Shown: positions 25,657 to 34,844 of the stretch, one piece after another
Numbering within the stretch: the first letter of the stretch is position 1
Layout: each line of letters starts with the position of its first letter
DNA from: Verrucomicrobiaceae bacterium UBA7681
GTDB lineage: Bacteria > Verrucomicrobiota > Verrucomicrobiia > Verrucomicrobiales > Verrucomicrobiaceae
NCBI GenBank assembly: GCA_002482965.1
Contig: DLGZ01000027.1
Coordinates: forward strand, 62,001-126,000
Direction: 5' to 3'
Length of the DNA stretch: 64,000 nucleotides
Program-made: the position numbers and the translations under genes
Notes under the pieces: model-generated
Database searches by the model: none
Told to the model about the DNA's origin: nothing
Seen by the model: the letters and a program-made list of their open reading frames with translations, nothing else

Positions 25657-26745
25657 GTGAATATCCTGGAACGCAGATTTTGTCTCTATGCGTGCGTCAT
25701 TGGGGCCATGCTCTGGTCCCAAGACGCTCGTGCCTTCTTGGGCAGTTTCGAGGAGCAAGATGGCTATCGGGTGCCTATGAACGGCCAAATTCTGTCTGCG
25801 TACGTGGCCGGGGATGCCCAGTTCTATCTCAATAACAACTCCGCCGACGGTTACACCGGCGTGGTGCCGCTTGGAGCCTACCCCAACTCGCTGGGAGATG
25901 GCACGAATGGTCCCGACGTCACACGGTATAACGCAGGCCAGTTTGGCTCGAACAACTCTGGCCCTGGAGGCGCGGCGGCGGACATTGCCGACGGTTCGGG
26001 TCTTTGGCAGGCACTTTCTGGTGGCAGGCTGTATGAAGATGCCACGGCTCCCTACTACTATGGGAGCCAGTACGACCGGAATCAGATCGTTGCCTACCGC
26101 AATACCCTGCCGCACTCGGGGTCGCAGACCCTGAACCTGATGGCTTCGGATCAGAGCCTCAGCTACCTCTACAGCATGGATTCACGTGATTTTGGCGGGG
26201 TTAACCCTTCCAGCACTGCGGGTCTGCAGGTTCAAATGTCGTTTTGGGTCAAGCCCTCGGATTGGGATGACCCGGACACTGGCAATATTTTGGGTCTGTC
26301 GCTGATTGATGCGGCCAATCAGCCCGTGTTTGAAGTGGGGTACACTGGAGACAATTTCCTGCAGTACCGCCTGACCGGCGGCACCTGGCAGACGACGGCC
26401 TATCAAATGGGCAGCATGGGCTGGTCTGAAATCACTCTGGCGCTGGATACGCTGCACAATACCGCCAGCCTCGGAGTAAGCGCCTACAATGATGGGAGTT
26501 CACTGCTGGGAAACAGCAGCAGCGTGCTCACCAGTCAAAGTCTTGGCCTGATCAGCGGCGCAATCACCGGACTGCAATGGGATTTACGCGGAGGTACGCT
26601 GGACAATGGAGCTGTGAGCTACATTCAAAGCTTCGACGACTTTAGCTTTGCCATCACGTCCGTCACGCCTGTTCCCGAGCCTGGCTGCGTGGTGCTCTTG
26701 CTCCTAGGCGCCGCTCTACTGCATGCCCCACGCCGGCGCGCTTGA
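25657..26745 (+). CDS. PEP-CTERM sorting-signal protein
   Basis: 362 residues from a GTG start, with a signal peptide (LYACVIGAMLWSQDARA) and a C-terminal tripartite tail: VPEP, a hydrophobic helix (VVLLLLGAALLHA) and a basic end (PRRRA). That is the PEP-CTERM signal recognised by the exosortase system. The middle is Gly/Ser/Asn-rich with aromatic strands resembling a LamG/jelly-roll adhesin, typical of extracellular matrix or surface proteins. It is single and monocistronic; no exosortase gene is in the window. Confidence 0.85.
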   Translation: MNILERRFCLYACVIGAMLWSQDARAFLGSFEEQDGYRVPMNGQILSAYVAGDAQFYLNNNSADGYTGVVPLGAYPNSLGDGTNGPDVTRYNAGQFGSNNSGPGGAAADIADGSGLWQALSGGRLYEDATAPYYYGSQYDRNQIVAYRNTLPHSGSQTLNLMASDQSLSYLYSMDSRDFGGVNPSSTAGLQVQMSFWVKPSDWDDPDTGNILGLSLIDAANQPVFEVGYTGDNFLQYRLTGGTWQTTAYQMGSMGWSEITLALDTLHNTASLGVSAYNDGSSLLGNSSSVLTSQSLGLISGAITGLQWDLRGGTLDNGAVSYIQSFDDFSFAITSVTPVPEPGCVVLLLLGAALLHAPRRRA

Positions 26746-26778
26746 GCCGCCCGCGATTCGTGCAGAGCAAGACGGCAT

Positions 26779-26808
26779 AAAAAAAACACCCGGTCTTGCG
26801 ACCGGGTG
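26779..26808 (-). terminator. Rho-independent terminator for the DUF1501 gene
   Basis: CACCCGGTC at 26787-26795 pairs with GACCGGGTG at 26800-26808 around a four-base loop. On the minus strand it is followed by a T-run (the A-run at 26779-26786). It ends the DUF1549-DUF1501 minus-strand transcript and may also serve the PEP-CTERM gene weakly. Confidence 0.85.
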
Positions 26809-26839
26809 CTTCTCATTGAGGAGATGATCCTGCGATTGG

Positions 26840-28135
26840 TTACGCGAAGATGTCGACGACTGGAACGCCCTTGTCGCCGACCGTGAACGGACGGTTTGAA
26901 GGGGACATGACCACTTCATCCACAGGCAGGCCCATGCCATGGCCGATGGTGGCCTGGAAGTCCTGCGGTGAGCACTGCTTGTCAGCCACACGGCGGCCTT
27001 CCTTGTCGGTGGAGCCATAGACGAAGCCGCCCTTGACGCCGCCGCCTGCGAAGACCGTGGAGTAAGCGAGTGGGTAATGGTCGCGGCCATCATTTTCGTT
27101 GATATCCGGTGTGCGGCCGAATTCGGAACCCATGACGATCATCGTGGACTCAAACAAGCCGTTGGAGACAAGGTCTTCAATCAATGTGGCGAAGACATTG
27201 TCCATGGTGGCTGCGGTGGTGTTCAGCCTGCCATCGATGCCTTCATGCATGTCCCAGCCGCCCGATTGAACTTCCACGAAGCGAACGCCTGCCTGCACCA
27301 GACGACGGGCAAGGAGAGCTCCCTGTCCGAAGTTGTTTCTGCCAAACTTCTCACGCACCGCTGCGGGCTCCTGGCTGAGGTCGAAGGCCTTCAGGTCTTC
27401 GCTCTTCATGAGCTTGACGGTTTCGTCATAGAACTCGGAATAAGACTTCACATCGTCCGACTGGAACTTCTTGCGGAAGGAGGTGTCGAATTCGTCTGTC
27501 AGAGACAGACGCTTCTTGAACTGATCTTCGGAAGTGGTCGGTTTGATGTTTTGCAGCCCAGTCTCAGGATTGGAGATCGGGATGGGGCTCATCGTGGTCG
27601 GGAAGAAGCCTGCGCCTGGGAAAGCATTGCCGCTGTTGACGACGACGCTGTCTGGAAGAGTTGGCCCCTTGATACGACCCAGGAAATGGGACGCCCAAGC
27701 ACCGATGCAAGGATGGACAATCGTGCCACGCGGCTCATAGCCGGTCTTCATGACGTATGTGCCCTGATCATGCACACCCGTCTTGGAGCTCATGGAGCGG
27801 ATGATGGAGAACTTGTTGGCCACCTTGGCCATCTTCACCATGCTGCCGCCAAGGCGGTCCATGTTGCCGGAACCCGAATTCGCTTTGATGGGATCGGTCG
27901 GGCCTTTGGTGGCGCCGTCCTTGGGATCCCAGGTGTCGATGTGGGTCATGCCGCCACCCATCCAGAGGAAGATGACGTTTTTGGCCTTGCCGAATCCAGG
28001 GGTGCCCGGACCGGTGGTGCCAGCCGCCGCCAGATTCAGAGCGGGCATGACGGTCACGCCGAGTGCTGCCTGGGCTGTGCGCATCATGAAGTCACGACGG
28101 GCGATTGGATTGAGTTTGTTGTGTGCTGGTTTCAT
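26840..28135 (-). CDS. DUF1501 protein, Tat-exported
   Basis: 431 residues. A twin-arginine-type leader (ARRDFMMRTAQAALGVTVMPALNLAAAG) is followed by the sulfatase/phosphatase-like DUF1501 fold: FLWMGGGMTHIDTWDPKDG, the GVHDQGTYVMKTGYEPRGT block and GSEFGRTPDINENDGRDHYP. It is characteristic of Planctomycetes and Verrucomicrobia, where it is often encoded beside DUF1549 proteins. The biochemical role is unproved. The upstream DUF1549 gene ends 43 bases before its start. Confidence 0.9.
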   Translation of the reverse strand: MKPAHNKLNPIARRDFMMRTAQAALGVTVMPALNLAAAGTTGPGTPGFGKAKNVIFLWMGGGMTHIDTWDPKDGATKGPTDPIKANSGSGNMDRLGGSMVKMAKVANKFSIIRSMSSKTGVHDQGTYVMKTGYEPRGTIVHPCIGAWASHFLGRIKGPTLPDSVVVNSGNAFPGAGFFPTTMSPIPISNPETGLQNIKPTTSEDQFKKRLSLTDEFDTSFRKKFQSDDVKSYSEFYDETVKLMKSEDLKAFDLSQEPAAVREKFGRNNFGQGALLARRLVQAGVRFVEVQSGGWDMHEGIDGRLNTTAATMDNVFATLIEDLVSNGLFESTMIVMGSEFGRTPDINENDGRDHYPLAYSTVFAGGGVKGGFVYGSTDKEGRRVADKQCSPQDFQATIGHGMGLPVDEVVMSPSNRPFTVGDKGVPVVDIFA

Positions 28136-28177
28136 ATATGAAGTTTAGCGTGTTACGTGTTGTGGTTGAGCCTGTAA

Positions 28178-30400
28178 TTATTGGATGAAGATGAACTCGC
28201 GGGTGTTGATGAGCGCCCAGATCATGTTGGCATAGCCGTCTTCACCACCGGAGAGAGCGCGCTTGGCGATCTCTTTTTCCTGAAGTGTCGGGCGGCGGCT
28301 GAGAACGGAGACGAACAGAGCCTCAACCTTTTCAGGTGGTGACTTCACTTTTTCCATCGTGCGGAAGACCAGTGAATCCGGGCTGGTGAGCATCTGCTGC
28401 GCCTTGCCGTTCATCATCATCAGCACCTGGGGCACCGAACCGGTCTTGACACTGCCGTCGATCAAGGCGCGAGGAGACTGGCCGAAGTCGATCAGGAAGT
28501 GGCCGTTCGGAGCTGGCTGCTCCAGCGTGGAGGCTCTGCGAAGGATCATGCCACCGTAGCTAAGGGAGGCGTTTTCCATCATGTCTCCAGCAGGCTTGGC
28601 TTCCGTCTTGGCCTTGCCTTTGGCTTTGCCGCTGTCCATCATCATGTCACTGCCACCGGCATCTGCAAGACCACCACCCATGAGGGCGCGTTCTTTGTCT
28701 GCCATGTTGCGGAAGGCTTGATATTTGATCAGCACCGTCTGCGCATCCAGTTTCGGATTGCTGAGGTCAAGGTCAATGGAGCGGCTGTAGAGATCTTCCA
28801 GCGGCTTGGTATACTTGTCCACATCAGCTCCGAGCACCAAAGTCATGTAAGAGTCCCAGGCCTGCTCAGCGCTCATGCGGCGAAGCAGTGGTCCCTGGAA
28901 GTAGTAGGGTTCGCCCATAGCGATCTTTTCCGAGGTGGCTTCAGCCTGGTAGGCGCGGGTGTTGTAGATGATGCGCATGAAGCTCTTGATGTCGAACTTC
29001 ACCCGGATCATTTCCTGGGCCAGATGGACGAGCAGTTCAGGATTCACGGACTGCTTTGGATCATCAATGTTGGTCACAGGCTCACAGATGCCCTGGCCGA
29101 AAGCACGCTTCCACATGCGGTTGGCGATCGCCATGGCAAAGCGGGGATTGCTAGGGTCAGTGGCCCATTTGGCGAAAGCTGGACGGAGTTCTTCGGCGGA
29201 CTTCATCTTCTGCTTGTAGGCAGGAAGCTTGCTGTCGTTCTTGGTCCAGGTAATGAACTTCGGTTCCACGAGGGCGTCTGGTTTGTCATCCGGATACTTG
29301 TAGTCATGCGGAAGCTTCATGGTGTTGGTGTCTGTGTCACCGACGATGAAACGGTTGGCCCCCATGTAGTTTTGGATGCCATTGCGGATGCGCTTGATGT
29401 CCTGGCCGCTGCTGGTGACCATTTCTTCAATCTTGGGCATCAGCGCTCTCGTTGCATTCATCGCCATCATGCCGCCGCCATCCTTGGCTTTTTTACGATT
29501 GGCTGCTGCATTCATGTTGGTGGTGGTGGCACCAAAAAAGGAGGCCATTTCATAGAACTGGTGCTGGGTCCAGTCTGAGAAGGGGTGGTCATGGCACTGG
29601 GCGCAGGCCACGTCTGTACCAAGGAACACGGCGAGCGTGTTGGCCAGATTGTCCAGTGGCATCCCTGCATCACGCAGCAGATAACCAGCGGCACCGTCCT
29701 GCCACATTTTGCCCTTGGCGGTGAGCATGTCGAACACCATCTTGTCCCAGGTGACGTTATTCTCGATCTGGTGCTGCATCCAGTTGATGTAGGGAACGCC
29801 GCGCAGGTTGTCCTGTTCGAGGCGGTCTTTAACACGCAGCATTTCCGCGAAGTAGTTGAACGTGTTGCTGTTGTAGCCGGGGCTGTCGAGCAGCATGTCG
29901 ATCAGTTTGGCACGCTTGCCCGCATTGGAGTCCGCAACGAATTGAGTGGTTTCCGTGTAATTCGGAATGCGACCGACGATGTCGAGATAGACACGGCGCA
30001 CGAACTGCTCGTCGTTGGCCATGGCGTTGAATCCGGTGATCGGTTTTTTGCCAGCAGTCTTGGCGCGCTCAGGATTGGCACGAACCAAGCCATTGGCGAC
30101 GAGGCGGTCAACCGCTGCGGATGCCTGGGCGACAGTGGCATTTGCCAGCATCACCGGCTGATCCGAAGGCTTGATGCTTTTTGCCAGCGCCTGATCTTCG
30201 GGAGACAATCTGGTCAGCGCGAACTTGTGAGTGGCGCCGTCTGCGGTTTGAAGGATGATGTCCTCACCATCGAGTCCGATGAATGAGGCGGTGACTTGGC
30301 GGCCCGAGGTGTCCGTCCAAGTGCGAATTTCCGCAAAGGCGGAAGACGCAACAAGTGCGGAAACAAGCAGGCTGCTGAGCAGTTTCGTGGTTTGTTTCAT
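28178..30400 (-). CDS. DUF1549/DUF1553 protein with SHD1-like N-terminal domain
   Basis: 740 residues from the ATG at 30400; a longer open frame to 30499 adds residues with no signal. The signal peptide ends at ASSAFA. Residues 22-75 (WTDTSGRQVTASFIGLDGEDIILQ) resemble the SHD1-like small beta domain common in this phylum. DUF1549 then holds the CAQCHDHPF motif, and DUF1553 holds MSAEQAWDSYMTLVLG and the closing INTREFIFIQ. It is likely secreted or periplasmic. It pairs with DUF1501; the pair is typical of the phylum and no substrate is known. Confidence 0.88.
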   Translation of the reverse strand: MKQTTKLLSSLLVSALVASSAFAEIRTWTDTSGRQVTASFIGLDGEDIILQTADGATHKFALTRLSPEDQALAKSIKPSDQPVMLANATVAQASAAVDRLVANGLVRANPERAKTAGKKPITGFNAMANDEQFVRRVYLDIVGRIPNYTETTQFVADSNAGKRAKLIDMLLDSPGYNSNTFNYFAEMLRVKDRLEQDNLRGVPYINWMQHQIENNVTWDKMVFDMLTAKGKMWQDGAAGYLLRDAGMPLDNLANTLAVFLGTDVACAQCHDHPFSDWTQHQFYEMASFFGATTTNMNAAANRKKAKDGGGMMAMNATRALMPKIEEMVTSSGQDIKRIRNGIQNYMGANRFIVGDTDTNTMKLPHDYKYPDDKPDALVEPKFITWTKNDSKLPAYKQKMKSAEELRPAFAKWATDPSNPRFAMAIANRMWKRAFGQGICEPVTNIDDPKQSVNPELLVHLAQEMIRVKFDIKSFMRIIYNTRAYQAEATSEKIAMGEPYYFQGPLLRRMSAEQAWDSYMTLVLGADVDKYTKPLEDLYSRSIDLDLSNPKLDAQTVLIKYQAFRNMADKERALMGGGLADAGGSDMMMDSGKAKGKAKTEAKPAGDMMENASLSYGGMILRRASTLEQPAPNGHFLIDFGQSPRALIDGSVKTGSVPQVLMMMNGKAQQMLTSPDSLVFRTMEKVKSPPEKVEALFVSVLSRRPTLQEKEIAKRALSGGEDGYANMIWALINTREFIFIQ

Positions 30401-30616
30401 GGTGTTGTGGAATGAATAAAAGTAGGCTTCCCAGTGCAGGAACGTGCCGGAGGGCTCTTCAATTAGGGCAAATTGCCGTTTTTTTTGAGTTTTCAGCAAG
30501 CTCTTAAGGGGGCGGACCTATTTCCAGACCCTTGGAAGGGCTTTTCCCAGCGCGTGAGCCATACATCGGGCCGAATCTGGCTGCTTTTGGGTTGTTTCTG
30601 GCTGTTCAAAGGAGGT

Positions 30617-32173
30617 TTACTTCAGTGCCTTTGCCATGAATGCGGCGATGTCTGCGTGCATTTTCTCCATGTCAGGGCGGTTCGTGTACATCATGTGGCC
30701 GGACTCATATTCAGCGAATTCGATGTTTCCGCGCAGTTCGTCCGGCAGTTGCATCTGGCGGACGCTCAGCCGCATGTTGTCAGGCGGAGTCACCAGATCA
30801 CGCCAGCCTAGCAGCGCCAGCACCCGGAGATGGGGGTTTTGCAAAATCGCCTCCGCCAGCTGGCCGCTCACGCTGGTGTAGCTGTTGCCCTTGCCGTGGT
30901 TCCAGTTCGGCTGGGGAGCCAGTACTTCATAAGGCAGGTCCTTTTCAAAATGCAGCTCCTCGCGCAGGTAGGCGTTCATCGAGGCCGCTGCGATGCTGCC
31001 CACCACGCGCATGAACGGCTCGATCTGCGGATGATTTTCCGACTCATCGCCATCCCGCCCCGTCACCCGGCCATCATAGGCGCCGAGCACCAGCTTTTCT
31101 TTGCGCAGCAGCATCTCTCGGAAGACTCCGCTGTCGATCCGCAGCTCCTGCTCCTCGATCAGCTTGGGCTCCAGGCCGGTCAACCGGGCCAGCTTTTTCG
31201 CCACCACGTCACGCTCGGCCTGCGTCAAATCGCTCCCCTTGAGCAAAGCCACGGCATAGTCGCCAAATGCAAACGCACGTGATTCTGCCACGGCTTTGTT
31301 GAAATCTGCCTGCAAATCGGCAGGTAGCTTCTTGTGGTAATGCGCCGTGGCGGTCAAAGCCGGCAGCAGCACCTCATAGGGTATGTCATTGAGCGGTGCG
31401 CTCATCAGCGTCGCATAATCCAGCAGGCCGGACACGATCACGATGCCATTCAAGTACATGCGATGCCGCTGCTGCAGATGCTCCGCCAGCCCGCCGCCGC
31501 GAATGCCGCCGTAACTTTCTCCTGCGATGAACTTCGGCGAACGCCAGCGCTCCTCGCGGGTGACCCACAACCGCATGAACTCGCCCACGCTGGCGATGTC
31601 CTCCTGCACGCCGAGAAACTCGCTCACGTTTTTGGGGTCTTCCGCGCGGCTGAAGCCGGTGTTCACCGGGTCGATGAACACGAGATCTGTCACATCCAGC
31701 AAGGAGAACTCATTGTTCACCAGCCCGCCCGGTGGAAGCGGTGGCGTCAGTCCATCCGCAGGCAGATCGACCCGCTTGGGGCCAAAAGCACCCAGGTGCA
31801 GCCACACCGAGCTGCTGCCCGGTCCGCCGTTGAAGCAGAACGTCACGGGGCGTTTAGCCACGTCTTTCACATCCTTCATCGTGTAGGCCACGTAAAACAC
31901 CTGCGCCGAAGGTTTTCCGTCGGGTTTCAAAATGGGCAGCGTGCCCGCCTTGGCTTCATACGCGATTTCTTTGCCGCCGATAGTCACCTTGCCTGACGTA
32001 ACCACTGGCTTGTCGGCGTCGGGCTTCTTGGCGTCTTTCTTGTCATCCTCTTTACCTTCCTTTTTCTCCGCAGGTGGTGCTTCAGGTTTGGCGGGGTTTT
32101 TGTCTTCAGCGGCAAGACAAACCGGCATCGCAAGAGCCAGTACGGAGGTCAAAAAGATCGGTCGGATACGCAT
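30617..32173 (-). CDS. S10-family serine carboxypeptidase, exported
   Basis: 518 residues from the ATG at 32173 with a signal peptide (RPIFLTSVLALAMPVCLAAE) and a Lys/Glu/Asp-rich linker. The S10 blocks are present: FNGGPGSSSVWLHLGAFGP (oxyanion hole), GESYGGIRGG (nucleophile Ser), and SGHMMYTNRP (catalytic His), with the Asp expected in the region before the His. Hydrolyses C-terminal residues from peptides at acidic pH in characterised homologues. It is monocistronic; folD begins upstream on the same strand. Confidence 0.9.
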   Translation of the reverse strand: MRIRPIFLTSVLALAMPVCLAAEDKNPAKPEAPPAEKKEGKEDDKKDAKKPDADKPVVTSGKVTIGGKEIAYEAKAGTLPILKPDGKPSAQVFYVAYTMKDVKDVAKRPVTFCFNGGPGSSSVWLHLGAFGPKRVDLPADGLTPPLPPGGLVNNEFSLLDVTDLVFIDPVNTGFSRAEDPKNVSEFLGVQEDIASVGEFMRLWVTREERWRSPKFIAGESYGGIRGGGLAEHLQQRHRMYLNGIVIVSGLLDYATLMSAPLNDIPYEVLLPALTATAHYHKKLPADLQADFNKAVAESRAFAFGDYAVALLKGSDLTQAERDVVAKKLARLTGLEPKLIEEQELRIDSGVFREMLLRKEKLVLGAYDGRVTGRDGDESENHPQIEPFMRVVGSIAAASMNAYLREELHFEKDLPYEVLAPQPNWNHGKGNSYTSVSGQLAEAILQNPHLRVLALLGWRDLVTPPDNMRLSVRQMQLPDELRGNIEFAEYESGHMMYTNRPDMEKMHADIAAFMAKALK

Positions 32174-32237
32174 GGTGACGTAAGCATGGCATGCGCACCA
32201 CACCTTGAGAATCGAAATTCTTATGAAACCACCGCGA

Positions 32238-33113
32238 TCAGACGGCCTGCTTGCAGGCCTTGATCGTGTTCGCCATCAGCATGGCGATGGTCATCGGGCC
32301 GACCCCGCCGGGGACGGGCGTGATCGCACGGCATTTGGGCGCGACTTCATCATAGGCGACGTCGCCTACGAGCTTATAGCCCTTCTCGGTGGTAGGATCG
32401 TCCACGCGGTTGATGCCCACGTCGATCACGACCGCGCCTTCTTTGACATGCTCAGCCTTGATGAAATGCGGGCGTCCAATCGCGGCGATGATGATGTCCG
32501 CCGTGCGGGTGATCGCGGCGAGATCGCGTGTGCGGGAATGCGTGACGGTCACTGTGGCGTCGCCACCTTTGCCCTTGGCCATGAGCAGCAGTGCCATGGG
32601 CTTGCCCACGATCATGCTGCGGCCGACCACGACGGCATGAGCGCCGCTGGTTTCGATGCCGGCTTCGATCAGCAGCCTCTGGCAGCCCAGTGGGGTGCAG
32701 GGGACAAAGCCCGTGGGATCTTCCAGCGCGAGCTTGGCGACATTGACCGGATGAAAGCCATCGACATCCTTCGCCGGATCAATGGCCCGCACGATGGCGG
32801 CCTCGTCGATGTGCTTGGGCGGCGGGCTTTGCACAAGGATGCCGTGAATCGCCGGATCGTTGTTCAAGGCGTGCACATGGGCCAGCAGCTCCTCCTGCGT
32901 CGTCGTGGCCGGGAGTTCGAGTTTGACGGAGTGCAGGCCCAGATCACGGCACTTTTTATCTTTTGAACGCACGTAGGCCCGTGACGCCGGATCATCGCCG
33001 ATGAGAACGACTGCGAGGCCTGGTTTGCGCCCCAGTGCGGCCAGTTCCGCGATTTCGCGACGGCATTCTTCGATGACTTTTTCGGCTACGGCGGTTCCAG
33101 AGATGATCTGCAT
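32238..33113 (-). CDS. folD: Methylenetetrahydrofolate dehydrogenase/cyclohydrolase
   Basis: Bifunctional one-carbon enzyme of 291 residues. YVRSKDKKCRDLGL with the catalytic Lys, GILVQSPPPKHI and the NAD(P)-binding VVVGRSMIVGKPMALLL are all recognisable, ending with PVPGGVGPMTIAMLMANT. It links to the SHMT half of the RpiB-GlyA fusion in folate metabolism. The S10 gene lies 64 bases downstream on the same strand. Confidence 0.95.
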   Translation of the reverse strand: MQIISGTAVAEKVIEECRREIAELAALGRKPGLAVVLIGDDPASRAYVRSKDKKCRDLGLHSVKLELPATTTQEELLAHVHALNNDPAIHGILVQSPPPKHIDEAAIVRAIDPAKDVDGFHPVNVAKLALEDPTGFVPCTPLGCQRLLIEAGIETSGAHAVVVGRSMIVGKPMALLLMAKGKGGDATVTVTHSRTRDLAAITRTADIIIAAIGRPHFIKAEHVKEGAVVIDVGINRVDDPTTEKGYKLVGDVAYDEVAPKCRAITPVPGGVGPMTIAMLMANTIKACKQAV

Positions 33114-33259
33114 CTTTTCTGGTCATGCAGACGTGGCGGCGAGTCAACCGCCGACGCCAAAAACCGAGGGCCGATTTTTCTGTAACCGGCCCTGCCACCC
33201 CTGCATTCGGATCACTGTGCGGCGATCACGCCGTGATTCATCCAAACCTAAAATACATC

Positions 33260-33640
33260 ATGAAAACCATCCTCATCCTCCTCACTCTCGGTTTCACCCT
33301 CGGCAGCGTACAAGCGCGCGATTTTGGCCGCAGTTCCATGTTCACCAGTAAGCGTGGCACAGGCTCGCGTGCAGTCGCGGGCAATGTCACCCGTGCCATG
33401 GGAGCCAACCGAACTGCCACCACCACGGGTGCCCAAGGCAGAACCGCGACCACCAGCCAGAAGGTGACGCGTATCGAAAATGGCCGTGCCTCCAGCGGTG
33501 CTGTCACCGGCCCGAATGGTAAAACCGCCACGACCAGCGGCTCGGTGACTCATGCCGATGGCACTCGCACCGCCAACCGCAGCGCCACGGGAGCGAATGG
33601 GCAGACGAAATCCGCAACCACTACCACCACGAAGAATTAA
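33260..33640 (+). CDS. Small secreted Thr/Ala/Gly-rich repeat protein
   Basis: 126 residues from the ATG at 33260, with a clear signal peptide (KTILILLTLGFTLGSVQA). The mature part is built from imperfect units around G-x-NG-[KR]-TATTSG and G-x2-NG-[QR]: TTTGAQGRTATT, GPNGKTATTSG, HADGTRTANRS, GANGQTKSATT. It is almost devoid of hydrophobic core residues, so probably extended and surface or matrix associated. The longer open frame from 33125 lacks a signal. It precedes a second exported small protein by 36 bases. Confidence 0.7.
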   Translation: MKTILILLTLGFTLGSVQARDFGRSSMFTSKRGTGSRAVAGNVTRAMGANRTATTTGAQGRTATTSQKVTRIENGRASSGAVTGPNGKTATTSGSVTHADGTRTANRSATGANGQTKSATTTTTKN

Positions 33641-33675
33641 CCCGCCACTTTCCGGCTACCCCCCCCCTCCAGATT

Positions 33676-34164
33676 ATGAAAACACTGACTCTGTCACTCC
33701 TGGCCGTCTTTGGCCTGGCCACCGCTGTTCCTGCGATGGCGTTTGGCCGCAACGCCGACATCGGCGAAGGCATCATCCCTGATCAAACGCGCACCTCCAT
33801 CCGAGAGATCGTGCGCACTGCGGTGCGGCATTACTTGAACTTCCGCAAGCAGACGCCGCTTAGCGAAGAACAGAAAGCTGCGATCAGCAAGATCCTCGCA
33901 GAGCACCGCGAGGAAATCGCCGCGCAGATCAATCGGTGCCGCGCTGCCCGCCATGCCATGGAGGCGGCGGTTAAGGAAAACGGCAGTACCAAGACGGCTG
34001 CGGAAAAGATCGGCGATGCCGCCCGTGATCGGGCGCTGCTGATGGCCCGCATCGGTGCACAAGTGCAGCCGCTGCTCACGCCGGAGCAGCAAAAGCAGCT
34101 CGAAGCCGCCCGCACCGAGATCGAAGGACTTGTCGATGGCTCGCTCGCCTCCGCGCTGCGTTGA
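33676..34164 (+). CDS. Spy/CpxP-like periplasmic protein
   Basis: 162 residues: signal peptide ending AMA, then an all-helical body. The motifs TPLSEEQKAAISKILAEHREE and PLLTPEQQKQLEAARTE are two LTxxQ-type helical repeats of the Spy/CpxP class, which sense or chaperone in the periplasm. It precedes a terminator and an ECF sigma gene, and the distal gene of that cluster is another LTxxQ-like protein, so the two may belong to one stress circuit. Confidence 0.75.
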   Translation: MKTLTLSLLAVFGLATAVPAMAFGRNADIGEGIIPDQTRTSIREIVRTAVRHYLNFRKQTPLSEEQKAAISKILAEHREEIAAQINRCRAARHAMEAAVKENGSTKTAAEKIGDAARDRALLMARIGAQVQPLLTPEQQKQLEAARTEIEGLVDGSLASALR

Positions 34165-34180
34165 TACCGACCGCTCCCAC

Positions 34181-34231
34181 GGCAACGAGGCGCGATCTTC
34201 ACGGGTCCGCCTCGTTGCCATTCTCTTTTTT
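34181..34231 (+). terminator. Strong rho-independent terminator/possible attenuator
   Basis: GGCAACGAGGCG at 34181-34192 pairs perfectly with CGCCTCGTTGCC at 34208-34219, followed by TTCTCTTTTTT. It directly follows the Spy-like gene and ends 22 bases before the probable GTG start of the ECF sigma gene, so the sigma gene has almost no room for its own promoter downstream of it. Confidence 0.85.
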
Positions 34232-34253
34232 GGAATTACCTGCGTTACCTGCT

Positions 34254-34844
34254 GTGACCGCCCCCGCTCAATCTGAAAGCCTCGTGGATGATGACCTTGT
34301 CCTGATTCAGGCGGCGCAAGCGGGTGACCTTGATGCCTTTGATCAAATCATCACACGCCATCAGTCCACCATGACCGCCATGCTCCATCGCTTTGCTGCC
34401 AACCGTGCTGATCTTGAGGACATGGTGCAGGAGACGTTTGTGCGTGCCTGGCGCGCACTGCCGCAGTGGCGACCGGACAAACCCTTTCTGCACTGGCTCA
34501 AACGCATCGCTGCTAATGTCGGTCTCGAATTCTGCCGCAAGCACCAGCGCTCGCCCTTTTCACGACTCGTTCAGCCGACCAATGAATCGCATCCGCTCGA
34601 TCACATCGCCAGTGAGGTTGATGCCACCACTGCCAGCGACGATCTCGCCAGCGTGCAGTTCATTCTCTCCCACCTGCCGCCGGATGACCGTGCCTTGCTC
34701 GCGCTGCTGCATCTCGAACAAATGTCTTTGCATGACATCGCCGCGCATTTCGGCTGGAGCAAAGTCAACGCCAAGGTAAAAGCCTTTCGCGCCCGGCAGC
34801 GACTTAAAACCATCCTCACACGCCATGGATACACCCTCTCCTAA
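34254..34844 (+). CDS. ECF sigma factor (CnrH-like position)
   Basis: 196 residues from the GTG at 34254; the open frame reaches a TTG at 34161, but that start would put the terminator inside the coding sequence. Region 2 is RADLEDMVQETFVRAWRALPQW with the helix before it, and region 4 is LPPDDRALLALLHLEQMSLHDIAAHFGWSKVNAKVKAFRARQRL. It overlaps the next gene by 20 bases and heads a three-gene set of sigma, single-span protein and periplasmic sensor-like protein. Confidence 0.85.
   Translation: MTAPAQSESLVDDDLVLIQAAQAGDLDAFDQIITRHQSTMTAMLHRFAANRADLEDMVQETFVRAWRALPQWRPDKPFLHWLKRIAANVGLEFCRKHQRSPFSRLVQPTNESHPLDHIASEVDATTASDDLASVQFILSHLPPDDRALLALLHLEQMSLHDIAAHFGWSKVNAKVKAFRARQRLKTILTRHGYTLS

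Noticed and set aside
30463..30487. GGCAAATTGCC followed by eight Ts, as a plus-strand terminator
   Set aside because: The loop would be a single base and no plus-strand gene ends there.
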